Below, in pieces: positions 24,003-32,738 of a DNA stretch of 33,122 nucleotides. The stretch covers positions 1-33,122 of the forward strand of contig USSA01000014.1 of the NCBI GenBank assembly GCA_900557255.1, given 5' to 3'. Below the pieces are notes generated by a model. The model worked only from the letters and a program-made list of their open reading frames with translations, was not told where the DNA came from and did no database searches. The stretch's first letter is position 1. Every line of letters begins with the position of its first letter. Both the position numbers and the translations under genes were made by a program. Origin of the DNA: an uncultured Prevotella sp. Its GTDB lineage: Bacteria; Bacteroidota; Bacteroidia; Bacteroidales; Bacteroidaceae.

Positions 24003-24048
24003 AAAAGCGAAAGCCAGATTCCGGATTACGGACTTGGCTTTCGCTTTT
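24003..24048. terminator. Bidirectional terminator between ligA-type gene and serpin gene
   Basis: A perfect 14-bp stem: AAAAGCGAAAGCCA (24003-24016) with TGGCTTTCGCTTTT (24035-24048). A/T flanks on both sides allow termination of both convergent genes. Confidence 0.85.
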
Positions 24049-24079
24049 CTAGTTTTAAGAACCTGCAAATTCTCTGTTA

Positions 24080-25372
24080 TTATTCTCCCAGGAACTGACC
24101 CATGAAGAGAATGGCGCCACTGTTACGTTCTGTGATGAAATAAACGAATGGACGGTTGGCATGAAATTCTACACGCTTCAACTCCTGAGGACCCAGTGAG
24201 GTCAGCATCACAGCCGCTGTTACGGCAGCAGCCTTTGTTCCACGCTCACTTACCTCAATCTTTGCCTTCTGCAACATCTTCGATACGTAGAAGCTGCCAT
24301 TGGCAAAACGGCTGAAATCTGCCGTGCCTGGCTGGAAGATGCTTGGAGCTCCCAATTTACTGATAATCTGGTTGAGCGACAAATCCATCTCTGTGGTAAA
24401 CTTAGGGAATTTTAAATCTACCTGGCAACGGTCCATGTCATTACTCAACTTCTGAAGTTTATCAGCATCCATCTCCTTCATCACCTCGCTGATGCTCTTG
24501 CCGGCCTTAGGAAGAAGAACGGTCATCTGATAACTTCCATTTCCGTAAGGCAACTCAACAGCCTGCAACATATCATTTTCAGTATAGGCAAACTTCTTGT
24601 TCTGGTGCATCATGTTCACCTTCTTAATATCGCGGGTGTAACCGCTGAAGTTCTCGAGGCGGGTATTCTTCGCATCAAACTTCTCCTGCCAGATTCCATT
24701 AAAATAAATAGCATTCAGAAGGTAAGAAACGGCTGCAGGGTCTACCTGGTCGATGATGCCAGGAATCATGCCTTTAGTCTGCTTCTTGCACCAGTCATTA
24801 ATGCGAGTGGCAGATTTAGAATTGGTAAAGTCCATGCTCTCCACGCCAGCCTGATAAGAATCGGCTACGGTACGAGCGAAATCGCTGTTCAGTCTGAAAT
24901 TCTTGTTGATAGCGATAAAGTTGGCAATATTTACGGTTGTCTGCTTGTCGAGCTTGCCAGCCGAAAGCATCAGCGCCTTATAACAGTCGTTGAGTTCCTT
25001 CACGCTCACGCCCTCGCAACCGATTGCCTTCAGAATCTCCTGCTGAGTCTTGCCGTCGGCACCATTTGCAAGCATTCCCATCAGATAGGCAATGCTCATT
25101 GGCGAAACCACCTCAGAATCCTTGCCGCTGATCTGCTGATAAAGTCTGAAAGCGAAATCATTATTCTTCTTTACGATGTTCTGCTGAGCCTCTGAGAGGA
25201 TAAGATAACTCTCGTCCATTTCCTCATCTGCCGACGGACGGGCAGCCTCTGCCTCCGTTATCTTCTCAGCCTTTGTTGCGTTCTCATTTTGTGCATTCTT
25301 GCTTGAGCTGCAAGAAGTCATTGCCATTGCAGCTGAAGCTAAAATAGCTGCACTAAATACTTTCTTGTTCAT
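24080..25372 (-). CDS. Serpin-family lipoprotein protease inhibitor
   Basis: A 430-residue serpin with a lipoprotein signal (lipobox MTSC, Cys21), so it is displayed in the envelope, possibly on the surface. The serpin core starts about residue 65 (NDFAFRLYQQIS) and ends with the family signature FHANRPFVYFITERNSGAIL. The reactive-centre hinge at 376-387 (ERGTKAAAVTAA) keeps the Gly-Thr and small-residue run typical of inhibitory serpins. Counting from P15 Gly378 puts P1 at Ser392, with Met389-Leu390 just before, which points to elastase- or chymotrypsin-like targets. Gut bacterial serpins are thought to blunt host proteases. Single gene; promoter not recognised. Confidence 0.95.
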   Translation of the reverse strand: MNKKVFSAAILASAAMAMTSCSSSKNAQNENATKAEKITEAEAARPSADEEMDESYLILSEAQQNIVKKNNDFAFRLYQQISGKDSEVVSPMSIAYLMGMLANGADGKTQQEILKAIGCEGVSVKELNDCYKALMLSAGKLDKQTTVNIANFIAINKNFRLNSDFARTVADSYQAGVESMDFTNSKSATRINDWCKKQTKGMIPGIIDQVDPAAVSYLLNAIYFNGIWQEKFDAKNTRLENFSGYTRDIKKVNMMHQNKKFAYTENDMLQAVELPYGNGSYQMTVLLPKAGKSISEVMKEMDADKLQKLSNDMDRCQVDLKFPKFTTEMDLSLNQIISKLGAPSIFQPGTADFSRFANGSFYVSKMLQKAKIEVSERGTKAAAVTAAVMLTSLGPQELKRVEFHANRPFVYFITERNSGAILFMGQFLGE

Positions 25373-25494
25373 ATTTCTCTAATTTATTATTTCATTTTAA
25401 TGACTCAACGCTCCTGAACCCAAAGGGACTGTTCCTCTTTAAAAAGGCTGTTCCCGAATCGGAATCTGAATCGTGAGTTCTGAAGATAAAATGA

Positions 25495-25531
25495 AAAATC
25501 GGCTAATCCTTGCATGGGAAAAGCCGATTTT
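25495..25531. terminator. Bidirectional terminator
   Basis: Perfect arms AAAATCGGCT (25495-25504) and AGCCGATTTT (25522-25531) with a 17-base loop. It terminates the ATP-grasp-like gene on the minus strand. The remaining 25373-25494 holds no recognisable -7 element for the serpin gene. Confidence 0.75.
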
Positions 25532-25573
25532 ACTATTTCTTAACAAAAAATATCTATGTTCATTACAAAAAAA

Positions 25574-26734
25574 TCAATGCAGCGGTGCCTCTTCCGAAGG
25601 TCTGCCAGGCTTTATTCTGAGATGATATCTGTTTCCATCATATTCCACGCGCATGATGTTCGTCCTGTTGGTCTTCATCTCATCGCTCGAATTAGCCACA
25701 AGATGTTCGTATAGATCGATTGCCACATGCCCCATCGTTCTGCGCAGATTGATTTCGATGCAAGGAACCACGCCCAGTCCGGTTCTGTTTACGTCCTCAC
25801 CTTCCTGATTCAGCACAGCCTCGCAGAATTCATCCTTCTCTCCTTTCGTGCAGATCATCATGTCAACGCCGAACGGACCACTGTAAATATCCTTCAGCGC
25901 TGGCTCCATTACCCCTATGATGCGCTGTCTGATTCCGGCAAGCTGCGCCTCGCTTATGAGCGGTTTCAACATTTCCACCTTATCAGCTTCAGAGCAGAGC
26001 ACATTGCCCGAATAGGCATTCTTGATCGTATCGAATAGCGAAAGACCGCGATAAAGCGCCTTGCCATCTTTCATTTCAAACTCCATGGCGAAATCTCTCA
26101 CCTTATTATATAGGGGTTCTACGGTTACGCCGCCCTGATGATAAATCATGTTTGCCACCCATCTTTCGAAGGTAGGATAATCTCCGGCTGTCTTGAAATC
26201 CTCAGCACTTACATATTTCACTCCCCTCCCGCTACTGCTCCAGGGAGCCTTGACAACAGCTTTGCCGTGCTGGAGAATGAGTTCTTTGACGTGAGCCTTC
26301 TCAGTAACATATTCCACGCCTCGCTGCAGATGAAGGGCAGCCCATTGCCTGCTGCTCACCTCGCGTACCTTATTTAATACAGCATCAGTCGGCAACATAA
26401 TCTCCGGTATTCCCAAACGCTCCAACTCACCTTTCAGCGACAGGTTCCATCCCCAGGGATGAACACTGTCCAGAAATTCAGTCTTGAGCAGATGCTTCAG
26501 CTGAGGCTTGGTGATGAACTCAACCTTGCTGTTCAGTTCAGCCCCAAAATGGCGCACCCTGTTCTTCGCAAAATCAATATCATCCACAAGTACGAGGTCG
26601 CCCTCTTCCGCCCAAAGAGCCGGAATGAAAGCAAGATCACTTCTAAGTTGTCTACCCGCATGAGGCGCGGTGAACTGTTTCAGATTTGCAGCCAAAGCCA
26701 AATCATGTTCTGGATTGAAAATATGTAACTTCAT
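25574..26734 (-). CDS. ATP-grasp-like protein of unknown substrate
   Basis: A 386-residue cytoplasmic protein whose N-terminus MKLHIFNPEHDLALAAN is, from memory, conserved in Bacteroidetes proteins of unknown role. ATP-grasp features are visible: the lysine/Gly-rich loop VVKAPWSSSGRGVKYV (about residues 169-184), and near the C-terminus GPFGVDMMI followed by VPCIEINLRRTMGHVA, the E-x-N-x-R metal/phosphate site. The family ligates a carboxylate to an amine or thiol using ATP, but the substrate is unknown. I chose ATG 26734 from the conserved start; the -7 element ends four bases upstream, so the message may be leaderless. A start at 26782 would lie before that promoter. Confidence 0.75.
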   Translation of the reverse strand: MKLHIFNPEHDLALAANLKQFTAPHAGRQLRSDLAFIPALWAEEGDLVLVDDIDFAKNRVRHFGAELNSKVEFITKPQLKHLLKTEFLDSVHPWGWNLSLKGELERLGIPEIMLPTDAVLNKVREVSSRQWAALHLQRGVEYVTEKAHVKELILQHGKAVVKAPWSSSGRGVKYVSAEDFKTAGDYPTFERWVANMIYHQGGVTVEPLYNKVRDFAMEFEMKDGKALYRGLSLFDTIKNAYSGNVLCSEADKVEMLKPLISEAQLAGIRQRIIGVMEPALKDIYSGPFGVDMMICTKGEKDEFCEAVLNQEGEDVNRTGLGVVPCIEINLRRTMGHVAIDLYEHLVANSSDEMKTNRTNIMRVEYDGNRYHLRIKPGRPSEEAPLH

Positions 26735-26738
26735 GGTG

Positions 26739-26746
26739 CAAAGATA
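26739..26746 (-). promoter_or_regulatory. -7 element abutting the ATP-grasp-like start codon
   Basis: TATCTTTG on the minus strand with only CACC between it and ATG 26734. The expected transcription start falls at or next to the start codon. No TTTG at the -33 position. Confidence 0.45.
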
Positions 26747-26838
26747 TAAAGAAAAGTGCAAAAAAGGGCAGAAAATCCCCATTTTTACTTAGACAAGTGC
26801 TAAATAATGAAAAAAAAGTTACTTTTTGCTATCTAGAG

Positions 26839-26869
26839 TTTGCAAATTAGAAATATTTAATTACCTTTG
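26839..26869 (+). promoter_or_regulatory. Promoter of the AAA ATPase gene
   Basis: TTTG at 26839-26842 and TACCTTTG at 26862-26869, 19 bases apart, an ideal Bacteroidetes promoter. The leader to ATG 26903 is about 30 bases. Confidence 0.75.
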
Positions 26870-26902
26870 CATCGTAAAAACAATTAGAAACGATATAAAC
26901 TC

Positions 26903-28093
26903 ATGGAAGAAGCATTCTTCAGAACACATACATACCTCGTAGAGCATACGGACGCACCAGTAAGACGCACTCTGATGGACGAAATCGACTGGAGCGACCG
27001 TTTGATTGGCATAAAGGGAACACGCGGTGTAGGAAAGTCTACATTCCTCCTTCAATATGCCAAGGAGCACTTTGGCCCTACTGACCGCAAGTGCCTGTAT
27101 GTGAATATGAACAATTTCTATTTTCAAAGCAGAGGAATCGCAGATTTTGCAGGTGACTTTGTTCGCCACGGCGGCAGAACCCTTCTCATCGACCAGGTCT
27201 TCAAGCAGTCGGACTGGAGCAAGGAGCTGCGCAAATGCTACGACCTCTATCCAGAGTTAAGAATCGTGTTCACTGGTTCCAGCGTGATGAGACTGAAGGA
27301 AGAGAATCCTGAGCTCAATGGAATCGTGAAAAGCTATAATTTGCGAGGCTTCTCTTTCAGAGAGTTTATCAACCTGCAGACTGGCAACAGTTTCCAGCCA
27401 TATACACTCGATGAAATCTTGCGCAATCACGAGCACATCATCAAGCAGATACTGCCTAAGGTGAGCCCGATGAAATACTTCCAGGACTACTTGCATCATG
27501 GATTCTATCCATTCTTCCTGGAGAACCGCAACTTCACAGAGAATCTACTAAAGACAATGAACATGATGACCGAGGTAGACATCCTCCTCATCAAGCAAAT
27601 CGAACTGAAATATCTCACCAAGATCAAGCGGCTCTTTTATCAGCTAGCTGTAGAAGGTGCCAAGGCTCCCAACGTGAGCCAGCTTGCCGAAGAGATCAAC
27701 ACCAGTAGAGCTACGGTAATGAACTACATCAAGTATCTTGCTGATGCGCGACTCATCAACATGATTTACCCTAACGGGCAGGAGTTCCCAAAGAAACCAT
27801 CCAAGGTGATGATGCACAACTCCAACCTGATGTACGCCATCTATCCTATCAAGATAGACAAGCAGGAGGTAATGGAAACATTCTTCGTCAACTCGGTCTG
27901 GAAAGACCACAAGGTAAGCCAGACCGGCAAGGACCACTACTTCATTGTAGATGGTGAGAAGAAGTTCAGAATCTGCGATGCGCAATCTCCAAACAAGGTG
28001 CGCAACAATCCCGACATCATCTACGCCCGATACAATACCGAGGTAGGTAAGGACAACAGGATTCCGTTATGGCTTCTGGGTTTCCTATATTAG
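26903..28093 (+). CDS. AAA-type ATPase with C-terminal winged-helix region
   Basis: A 396-residue cytoplasmic protein of the AAA_14-type ATPase group abundant in Bacteroidetes. Walker A is GTRGVGKST with Lys45. Walker B is TLLIDQV: Asp97 is present, but the catalytic Glu is Gln98. The sensor-like RIVFTGSSVMRL follows, then a helical region and a winged-helix segment NVSQLAEEINTSRATVMNYI around residues 253-273, and a C-terminal DUF4143/nuclease-like domain (HYFIVDGEKKFRICDAQS). Function of the family is unknown. Full length, no frameshift. It is transcribed from its own promoter and followed by the heptad-repeat element. Confidence 0.85.
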   Translation: MEEAFFRTHTYLVEHTDAPVRRTLMDEIDWSDRLIGIKGTRGVGKSTFLLQYAKEHFGPTDRKCLYVNMNNFYFQSRGIADFAGDFVRHGGRTLLIDQVFKQSDWSKELRKCYDLYPELRIVFTGSSVMRLKEENPELNGIVKSYNLRGFSFREFINLQTGNSFQPYTLDEILRNHEHIIKQILPKVSPMKYFQDYLHHGFYPFFLENRNFTENLLKTMNMMTEVDILLIKQIELKYLTKIKRLFYQLAVEGAKAPNVSQLAEEINTSRATVMNYIKYLADARLINMIYPNGQEFPKKPSKVMMHNSNLMYAIYPIKIDKQEVMETFFVNSVWKDHKVSQTGKDHYFIVDGEKKFRICDAQSPNKVRNNPDIIYARYNTEVGKDNRIPLWLLGFLY

Positions 28094-28303
28094 GGAATGT
28101 TGAATGTGGAGTGTTGAATGTTGAATTGCCTAACGGCACCAGCATGAAGACACATAAGGGCGCAAGCCTAACTCAACACTCAACATTTATTAAGGAATGT
28201 TGAATGTGGAGTGTTGAATGTTGAATTGCCTAACGGCATCAGCATGAAGACACATAAGGGCGCAAGCCTAACTCAACACTCAACATTCAACACTCAACAT
28301 TAG
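28094..28303 (+). repeat. 100-bp tandem duplication with heptad-repeat hairpin arms
   Basis: Bases 28094-28187 recur at 28194-28287 with one difference (C28139 versus T28239), period exactly 100. Each copy begins with 7-base units AATGTTG, AATGTGG, AGTGTTG, AATGTTG and ends with ACTCAAC, ACTCAAC (second copy continues ATTCAAC, ACTCAAC, ATT), so the ends can pair into a hairpin around a GC-richer core. It fills most of the 273-base gap before the PFOR gene. No TAnnTTTG is seen between 28304 and 28366, so the PFOR promoter is unrecognised. Confidence 0.9.
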
Positions 28304-28366
28304 AATAAGTTAGAATAAGAATAAACTAAAATACAAAACATTTTTAATATTTTATCTAAAAGTAAA

Positions 28367-31300
28367 ATGGCTAAAGAGAAAAAATTTATCACTTGTGATG
28401 GTAACACAGCTGCCGCACATGTAAGCTACATGTTTACTGAGGTTGCTGCTATCTACCCTATTACTCCATCATCACCAATGGCGGAGCATGTAGATGAATG
28501 GGCTGCCAAAGGTCGTAAGAACCTTTTCGGTCAGCGAGTTTCTATCCAGGAAATGGAATCAGAGGCTGGTGCTGCCGGTGCAGTTCACGGTTCTCTCCAG
28601 GCTGGTGCCTTGACTTCAACTTACACTGCTTCTCAGGGTTTGTTGCTGATGATTCCTAACATGTACAAGATTGCTGGTGAGTTGCTCCCTTGCGTGTTCA
28701 ACGTATCAGCTCGTACATTGGCTTCTCACTCACTTTGTATCTTCGGTGACCACCAGGACGTAATGGCTTGCCGCCAGACAGGTTTCGCTATGTTCTGCTC
28801 AGGTTCTGTTCAGGAGGTTATGGACCTCTCTGCAGTTCCTCACTTGGCTACATTGGAGACAAAGGTTCCTTTCATTAACTTCTTCGACGGTTTCCGTACT
28901 TCTCACGAGTACCACAAGATCGAGGAGATGGATATGGAAGACATCCGTCCATTGGTTAAGGAAGAGTTCATCGAGGACTTCCGTAACCGTGCTTTGACTC
29001 CTGAGCGTCCTGTTACTCGCGGTACCGCTGAGAACCCAGAGACATTCTTCACTCACCGTGAGGCTTGCAACACTTACTACGATGCAATCCCTGAGGTAGT
29101 AGAGAAGTACTGCCAGGAGATGACTAAGATTACTGGCCGTGAGTACCACCTCTTCAACTACTATGGTGCTGAGGATGCTGAGAACATCATCATCCTGATG
29201 GGTTCTGCTACAGAGCCAGCTCGCGAGGCTATCGACTACTTGAACAAGCAGGGCAAGAAGGTTGGTATGGTTGCAGTTCACCTGTTCCGTCCATTCTCTG
29301 TTGACTTCTTGAAGAAGACTATCCCAGCTACTGTTAAGCGCATCGCTGTTCTCGACCGTACTAAGGAGCCAGGTGCAGAGGGTGAGCCATTGTACCTCGA
29401 CGTTAAGTCAGCTCTCTACGATGACGAGCGCAAGCCATTGATTGTTGGCGGCCGTTATGGTCTCGGTTCTTCTGATACAACTCCAGCTAAGATCGTTGCT
29501 GTATTCAAGAACCTCGAGTTGCCACAGCCAAAGAACCACTTCACTGTAGGTATCGTTGATGACGTTACATTCACTTCTCTCCCAGAAGAGGAGGAAATCC
29601 CAATGGGTGGCGACGATTTGTTCGAGGCTAAGTTCTACGGTTTGGGTGCTGACGGTACTGTTGGTGCTAACAAGAACTCAGTTCAGATCATCGGTAACAA
29701 TACTAACAAGTATTGCCAGGCATACTTCTCTTACGACTCTAAGAAGTCTGGTGGTTTCACCTGCTCTCACTTGCGTTTCGGCGACAGCCCTATCCACAGT
29801 GCTTATCAGGTAAATACTCCTAACTTCGTAGCTTGCCACGTACAGGCTTACCTCCACATGTACGATGTAACTCGTGGTTTGCGTAAGAACGGTTTCTTCC
29901 TGTTGAACACTATCTTCGACGGTGAGGAGTTGGTTAACTTCATCCCTAACAAGGTAAAGCGTTACTTCGCTCAGAACAACATCACTGTTTACTATATCAA
30001 CGCAACTAAGATTGCTCAGGAGATTGGTCTCGGCAACCGTACCAACACCATCCTCCAGTCTGCATTCTTCCGTATCACAAAGGTTATTCCTTTGGATCTC
30101 GCTGTAGAGCAGATGAAGGCATTCATCGTTAAGTCTTACTCTAAGAAGGGTCAGGACGTTGTTGACAAGAACTTCGGCGCTGTTGACCGCGGTGGTGAGT
30201 ACAAGCAGTTGACAGTAGATCCAGCTTGGGCAAACCTCGCTGACGATGAGGCTAAGGAGGATAACGCTCCAGCATTCGTTAAGGAGCTCGTTCGTCCTAT
30301 CAACGGCCAGGCAGGTGACCTCTTGAAGGTTTCTGACTTCGTTAAGCACAACACAGTTGACGGTACATGGCAGAACGGTACTGCAGCATTCGAAAAGCGT
30401 GGTGTTGAGGCATTCGTACCAGTATGGAACGTAGAGAACTGTATCCAGTGTAACAAGTGTTCATTCGTTTGTCCTCACGCAGCTATCCGTCCATTCGTAT
30501 TGACCGATGAGGAGCTCGCAGGCATCGAGGGTCTCCAGACTCAGGATGTTAAGGCACCTAAGGCTATGGCTGGCATGCACTTCCGCATCGAGACTTCAGT
30601 ACTCGACTGTCTTGGTTGTGGTAACTGTGCTGACGTCTGCCCAGGTAAGAAGGGTGAGAAGGCGTTGACAATGGTTCCATTCAACGTAGACGCAGAGGAT
30701 ATGGTCAAGGAAGCAGCTAACTGGGAGTACCTCGTACACAAGGTAGCTTCTAAGCAGGATCTCGTAGACATCAAGCAGAGCCCTAAGAACTCTCAGTTCG
30801 CTCAGCCATTGTTCGAGTTCTCTGGTGCTTGCTCTGGTTGTGGTGAGACTCCATACGTTAAGTTGATTTCTCAGCTCTTCGGTGATCGTCAGATGATTGC
30901 TAACGCTACTGGTTGTTCTTCTATCTACTCAGCTTCTATCCCATCTACTCCATATACAAAGAACGCTAAGGGTCAGGGTCCTGCATTCGACAACTCATTG
31001 TTCGAGGACTTCTGCGAGTTCGGTCTCGGTATGGTAATGGGTAACAAGAAGATGAAGGAGCGCATCGCTCACTTGCTCGAGGAGGCTAAGGCTCAGGAGC
31101 ATGTTCCTGCTGAGTTCGTAGCTGCTGCTGACAAGTGGATGGCTAACATGAACGATTCAGAGGGTTCTAAGGAGGCTGCTGCAGAGTTGAAGCCTCTCAT
31201 CGCTGCCGGCGCTGAGAAGGGTTGCCCTATCTGCAAGGAGCTCAAGACTTTGGATCACTACCTCGTTAAGCGTTCACAGTGGATCATCGGTGGTGACGGT

Positions 31301-31945
31301 GCTTCTTATGATATCGGTTACGGTGGTCTCGACCACGTATTGGCTTCTGGTGAGGATGTTAACATCCTGGTACTCGATACTGAGGTTTACTCTAACACTG
31401 GTGGTCAGTCTTCTAAGTCTACTCCACTCGGTGCTATCGCACAGTTCGCTGCTCAGGGTAAGCGTATCCGTAAGAAGGATCTCGGTTTGATGCAGACTAC
31501 ATACGGTTACATCTACGTAGCTCAGGTAGCTATGGGTGCTGACAATGCTCAGACATTGAAGGCTATCCGCGAGGCAGAGGCTTATCCAGGTCCATCACTC
31601 ATCATCGCTTACGCACCATGTATCAACCACGGTTTGAAGCGTAAGGGCGGTATGGGTCGTTCACAGCACGAGGAAGAGTTGGCTGTTGAGTGCGGTTACT
31701 GGCACTTGTGGCGTTACAACCCACTGTTGGCTGATGAGGGTAAGAACCCATTCACCCTCGACTCAAAGGCTCCAAACTGGGAGAACTTCCGCGACTTCTT
31801 GCTCGGTGAGGTTCGTTACCTCTCTGTACAGAAGGCATTCCCTAAGGAGGCTGATGAGCTCTTCTCTCAGGCAGAGAAGATGGCTAAGCTCCGCTACCAG
31901 ACTTACGTTCGCAAGAGCCAGGAGGACTGGAGCGAGCAGCTCTAA
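28367..31945 (+). CDS. nifJ: Pyruvate:ferredoxin (flavodoxin) oxidoreductase
   Basis: A 1192-residue single-chain PFOR, the usual fused length, that oxidises pyruvate with CoA to acetyl-CoA, CO2 and reduced ferredoxin, the main anaerobic pyruvate route. Domains I-II at the N-terminus include YPITPSSPMAEHVDEWAAKG. Two 4Fe-4S motifs follow: Cys692/695/698/702 (CIQCNKCSFVCP) and Cys748/751/754/758 (CLGCGNCADVCP). The proximal-cluster and TPP domain begins GACSGCGETPY (Cys822, Cys825) with ATGCSSIYSASIPS and GGDGASYDIGYGGLDH. Codon choice is extremely uniform (GGT, GCT, AAG, TTC) compared with neighbours, indicating very high expression. Own terminator at 31976. Confidence 0.97.
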   Translation: MAKEKKFITCDGNTAAAHVSYMFTEVAAIYPITPSSPMAEHVDEWAAKGRKNLFGQRVSIQEMESEAGAAGAVHGSLQAGALTSTYTASQGLLLMIPNMYKIAGELLPCVFNVSARTLASHSLCIFGDHQDVMACRQTGFAMFCSGSVQEVMDLSAVPHLATLETKVPFINFFDGFRTSHEYHKIEEMDMEDIRPLVKEEFIEDFRNRALTPERPVTRGTAENPETFFTHREACNTYYDAIPEVVEKYCQEMTKITGREYHLFNYYGAEDAENIIILMGSATEPAREAIDYLNKQGKKVGMVAVHLFRPFSVDFLKKTIPATVKRIAVLDRTKEPGAEGEPLYLDVKSALYDDERKPLIVGGRYGLGSSDTTPAKIVAVFKNLELPQPKNHFTVGIVDDVTFTSLPEEEEIPMGGDDLFEAKFYGLGADGTVGANKNSVQIIGNNTNKYCQAYFSYDSKKSGGFTCSHLRFGDSPIHSAYQVNTPNFVACHVQAYLHMYDVTRGLRKNGFFLLNTIFDGEELVNFIPNKVKRYFAQNNITVYYINATKIAQEIGLGNRTNTILQSAFFRITKVIPLDLAVEQMKAFIVKSYSKKGQDVVDKNFGAVDRGGEYKQLTVDPAWANLADDEAKEDNAPAFVKELVRPINGQAGDLLKVSDFVKHNTVDGTWQNGTAAFEKRGVEAFVPVWNVENCIQCNKCSFVCPHAAIRPFVLTDEELAGIEGLQTQDVKAPKAMAGMHFRIETSVLDCLGCGNCADVCPGKKGEKALTMVPFNVDAEDMVKEAANWEYLVHKVASKQDLVDIKQSPKNSQFAQPLFEFSGACSGCGETPYVKLISQLFGDRQMIANATGCSSIYSASIPSTPYTKNAKGQGPAFDNSLFEDFCEFGLGMVMGNKKMKERIAHLLEEAKAQEHVPAEFVAAADKWMANMNDSEGSKEAAAELKPLIAAGAEKGCPICKELKTLDHYLVKRSQWIIGGDGASYDIGYGGLDHVLASGEDVNILVLDTEVYSNTGGQSSKSTPLGAIAQFAAQGKRIRKKDLGLMQTTYGYIYVAQVAMGADNAQTLKAIREAEAYPGPSLIIAYAPCINHGLKRKGGMGRSQHEEELAVECGYWHLWRYNPLLADEGKNPFTLDSKAPNWENFRDFLLGEVRYLSVQKAFPKEADELFSQAEKMAKLRYQTYVRKSQEDWSEQL

Positions 31946-31975
31946 TAAGCAATATTAATACAATTAATCTATAAG

Positions 31976-32022
31976 AAACGGCAACATTGAATAATACAGA
32001 TATTCGATGTTGCCGTTTTTTA
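31976..32022 (+). terminator. Terminator of the PFOR gene
   Basis: AAACGGCAACAT (31976-31987) pairs with ATGTTGCCGTTT (32007-32018), followed by TTTT. It is 30 bases after the stop codon. Confidence 0.9.
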
Positions 32023-32069
32023 CAGATATACATTATTATATATATAGGTAGATAAAATCATATAGGATA

Positions 32070-32594
32070 ATGAACGAGACAATTAAAACTCTTGAGACAC
32101 GCCGTAGCGTACGCTGCTTTGACGCAGAAAGAATGCCGTCTGAGGAGATGATAAAGCAGATTGTAGAGGCTGGCGAGTATGCACCTACGGGTAGAGGAAA
32201 GCAGTCGCCACGCATTGTAGTGGTTACCAACAAGCAGACACGCGACCTTCTCTCCTCTCTTAACGCACGTGTGATGGGCGTAGAGAGCGATCCTTTCTAT
32301 GGCGCACCTGTCATTCTGCTTGTCCTTGCAGACCGCGAACGTCCCACATACATTTATGACGGTTCGCTCGTGATGGGCAATCTGATGAATGCCGCCCACT
32401 CTTTAGGACTTGGCAGCTGCTGGATTCATCGCGCCAAGGAGATTTTCGATTCGGAAGAAGGCAAGGCTCTGCTGAAGGAATGGGGCATCGAAGGCAACTA
32501 TGAAGGCATCGGACACGTGGCTCTCGGTTACGCAAAAGGCGATGTAAGAGAGGCAATGCCAAGAAAAGAAGACTATGCCGTATGGGTAAGATAA
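32070..32594 (+). CDS. Nitroreductase-family flavoprotein
   Basis: A 174-residue FMN-dependent oxidoreductase of the nitroreductase superfamily, at the short end of the family. FMN-phosphate contacts are the N-terminal ETRRSVRCF (Arg11, Arg12, Ser13) and the C-terminal basic part of the domain. EAGEYAPTGRGKQSPRIVVV and AHSLGLGSCWIHRAKEIF are the characteristic loop and helix. Substrates of such enzymes range from quinones to nitroaromatics, and the true one here is unknown. It is probably transcribed alone, since the PFOR terminator precedes it, and no clear -7 element is seen in the AT-rich 47-base gap. Confidence 0.92.
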   Translation: MNETIKTLETRRSVRCFDAERMPSEEMIKQIVEAGEYAPTGRGKQSPRIVVVTNKQTRDLLSSLNARVMGVESDPFYGAPVILLVLADRERPTYIYDGSLVMGNLMNAAHSLGLGSCWIHRAKEIFDSEEGKALLKEWGIEGNYEGIGHVALGYAKGDVREAMPRKEDYAVWVR

Positions 32595-32605
32595 GACCAT
32601 AAAAA

Positions 32606-32690
32606 AAAGACGACAAAAGCAACATATAACTACAAATACGACATCAATATTGTGTTGTATTGAGCTTATAATGTTGCTTTTGTTGTCTTT
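32606..32690. terminator. Two-tier hairpin terminator
   Basis: A 20-bp outer stem (32606-32625 with 32671-32690, one G-U type mismatch; AAAGACGACAAAAGCAACAT) encloses an inner hairpin with arms 32635-32643 and 32653-32661. Flanking A and T runs on both sides suit bidirectional termination of the convergent nitroreductase and hydrolase genes. Confidence 0.75.
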
Positions 32691-32738
32691 TATTATTTTG
32701 TTTTGTTTGCCATCACTATGACATCAGCTTTAAGATAG

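Noticed and set aside
28144..28303. Two 19-codon frames beginning MKTHKGASLTQH, one in each tandem repeat copy
   Set aside because: They overlap the hairpin arms and the similarity simply follows from the DNA duplication. No evidence of selection on the protein.
28094..28303. CRISPR array
   Set aside because: Only two 100-base copies with no unique spacers and no cas genes in the window.
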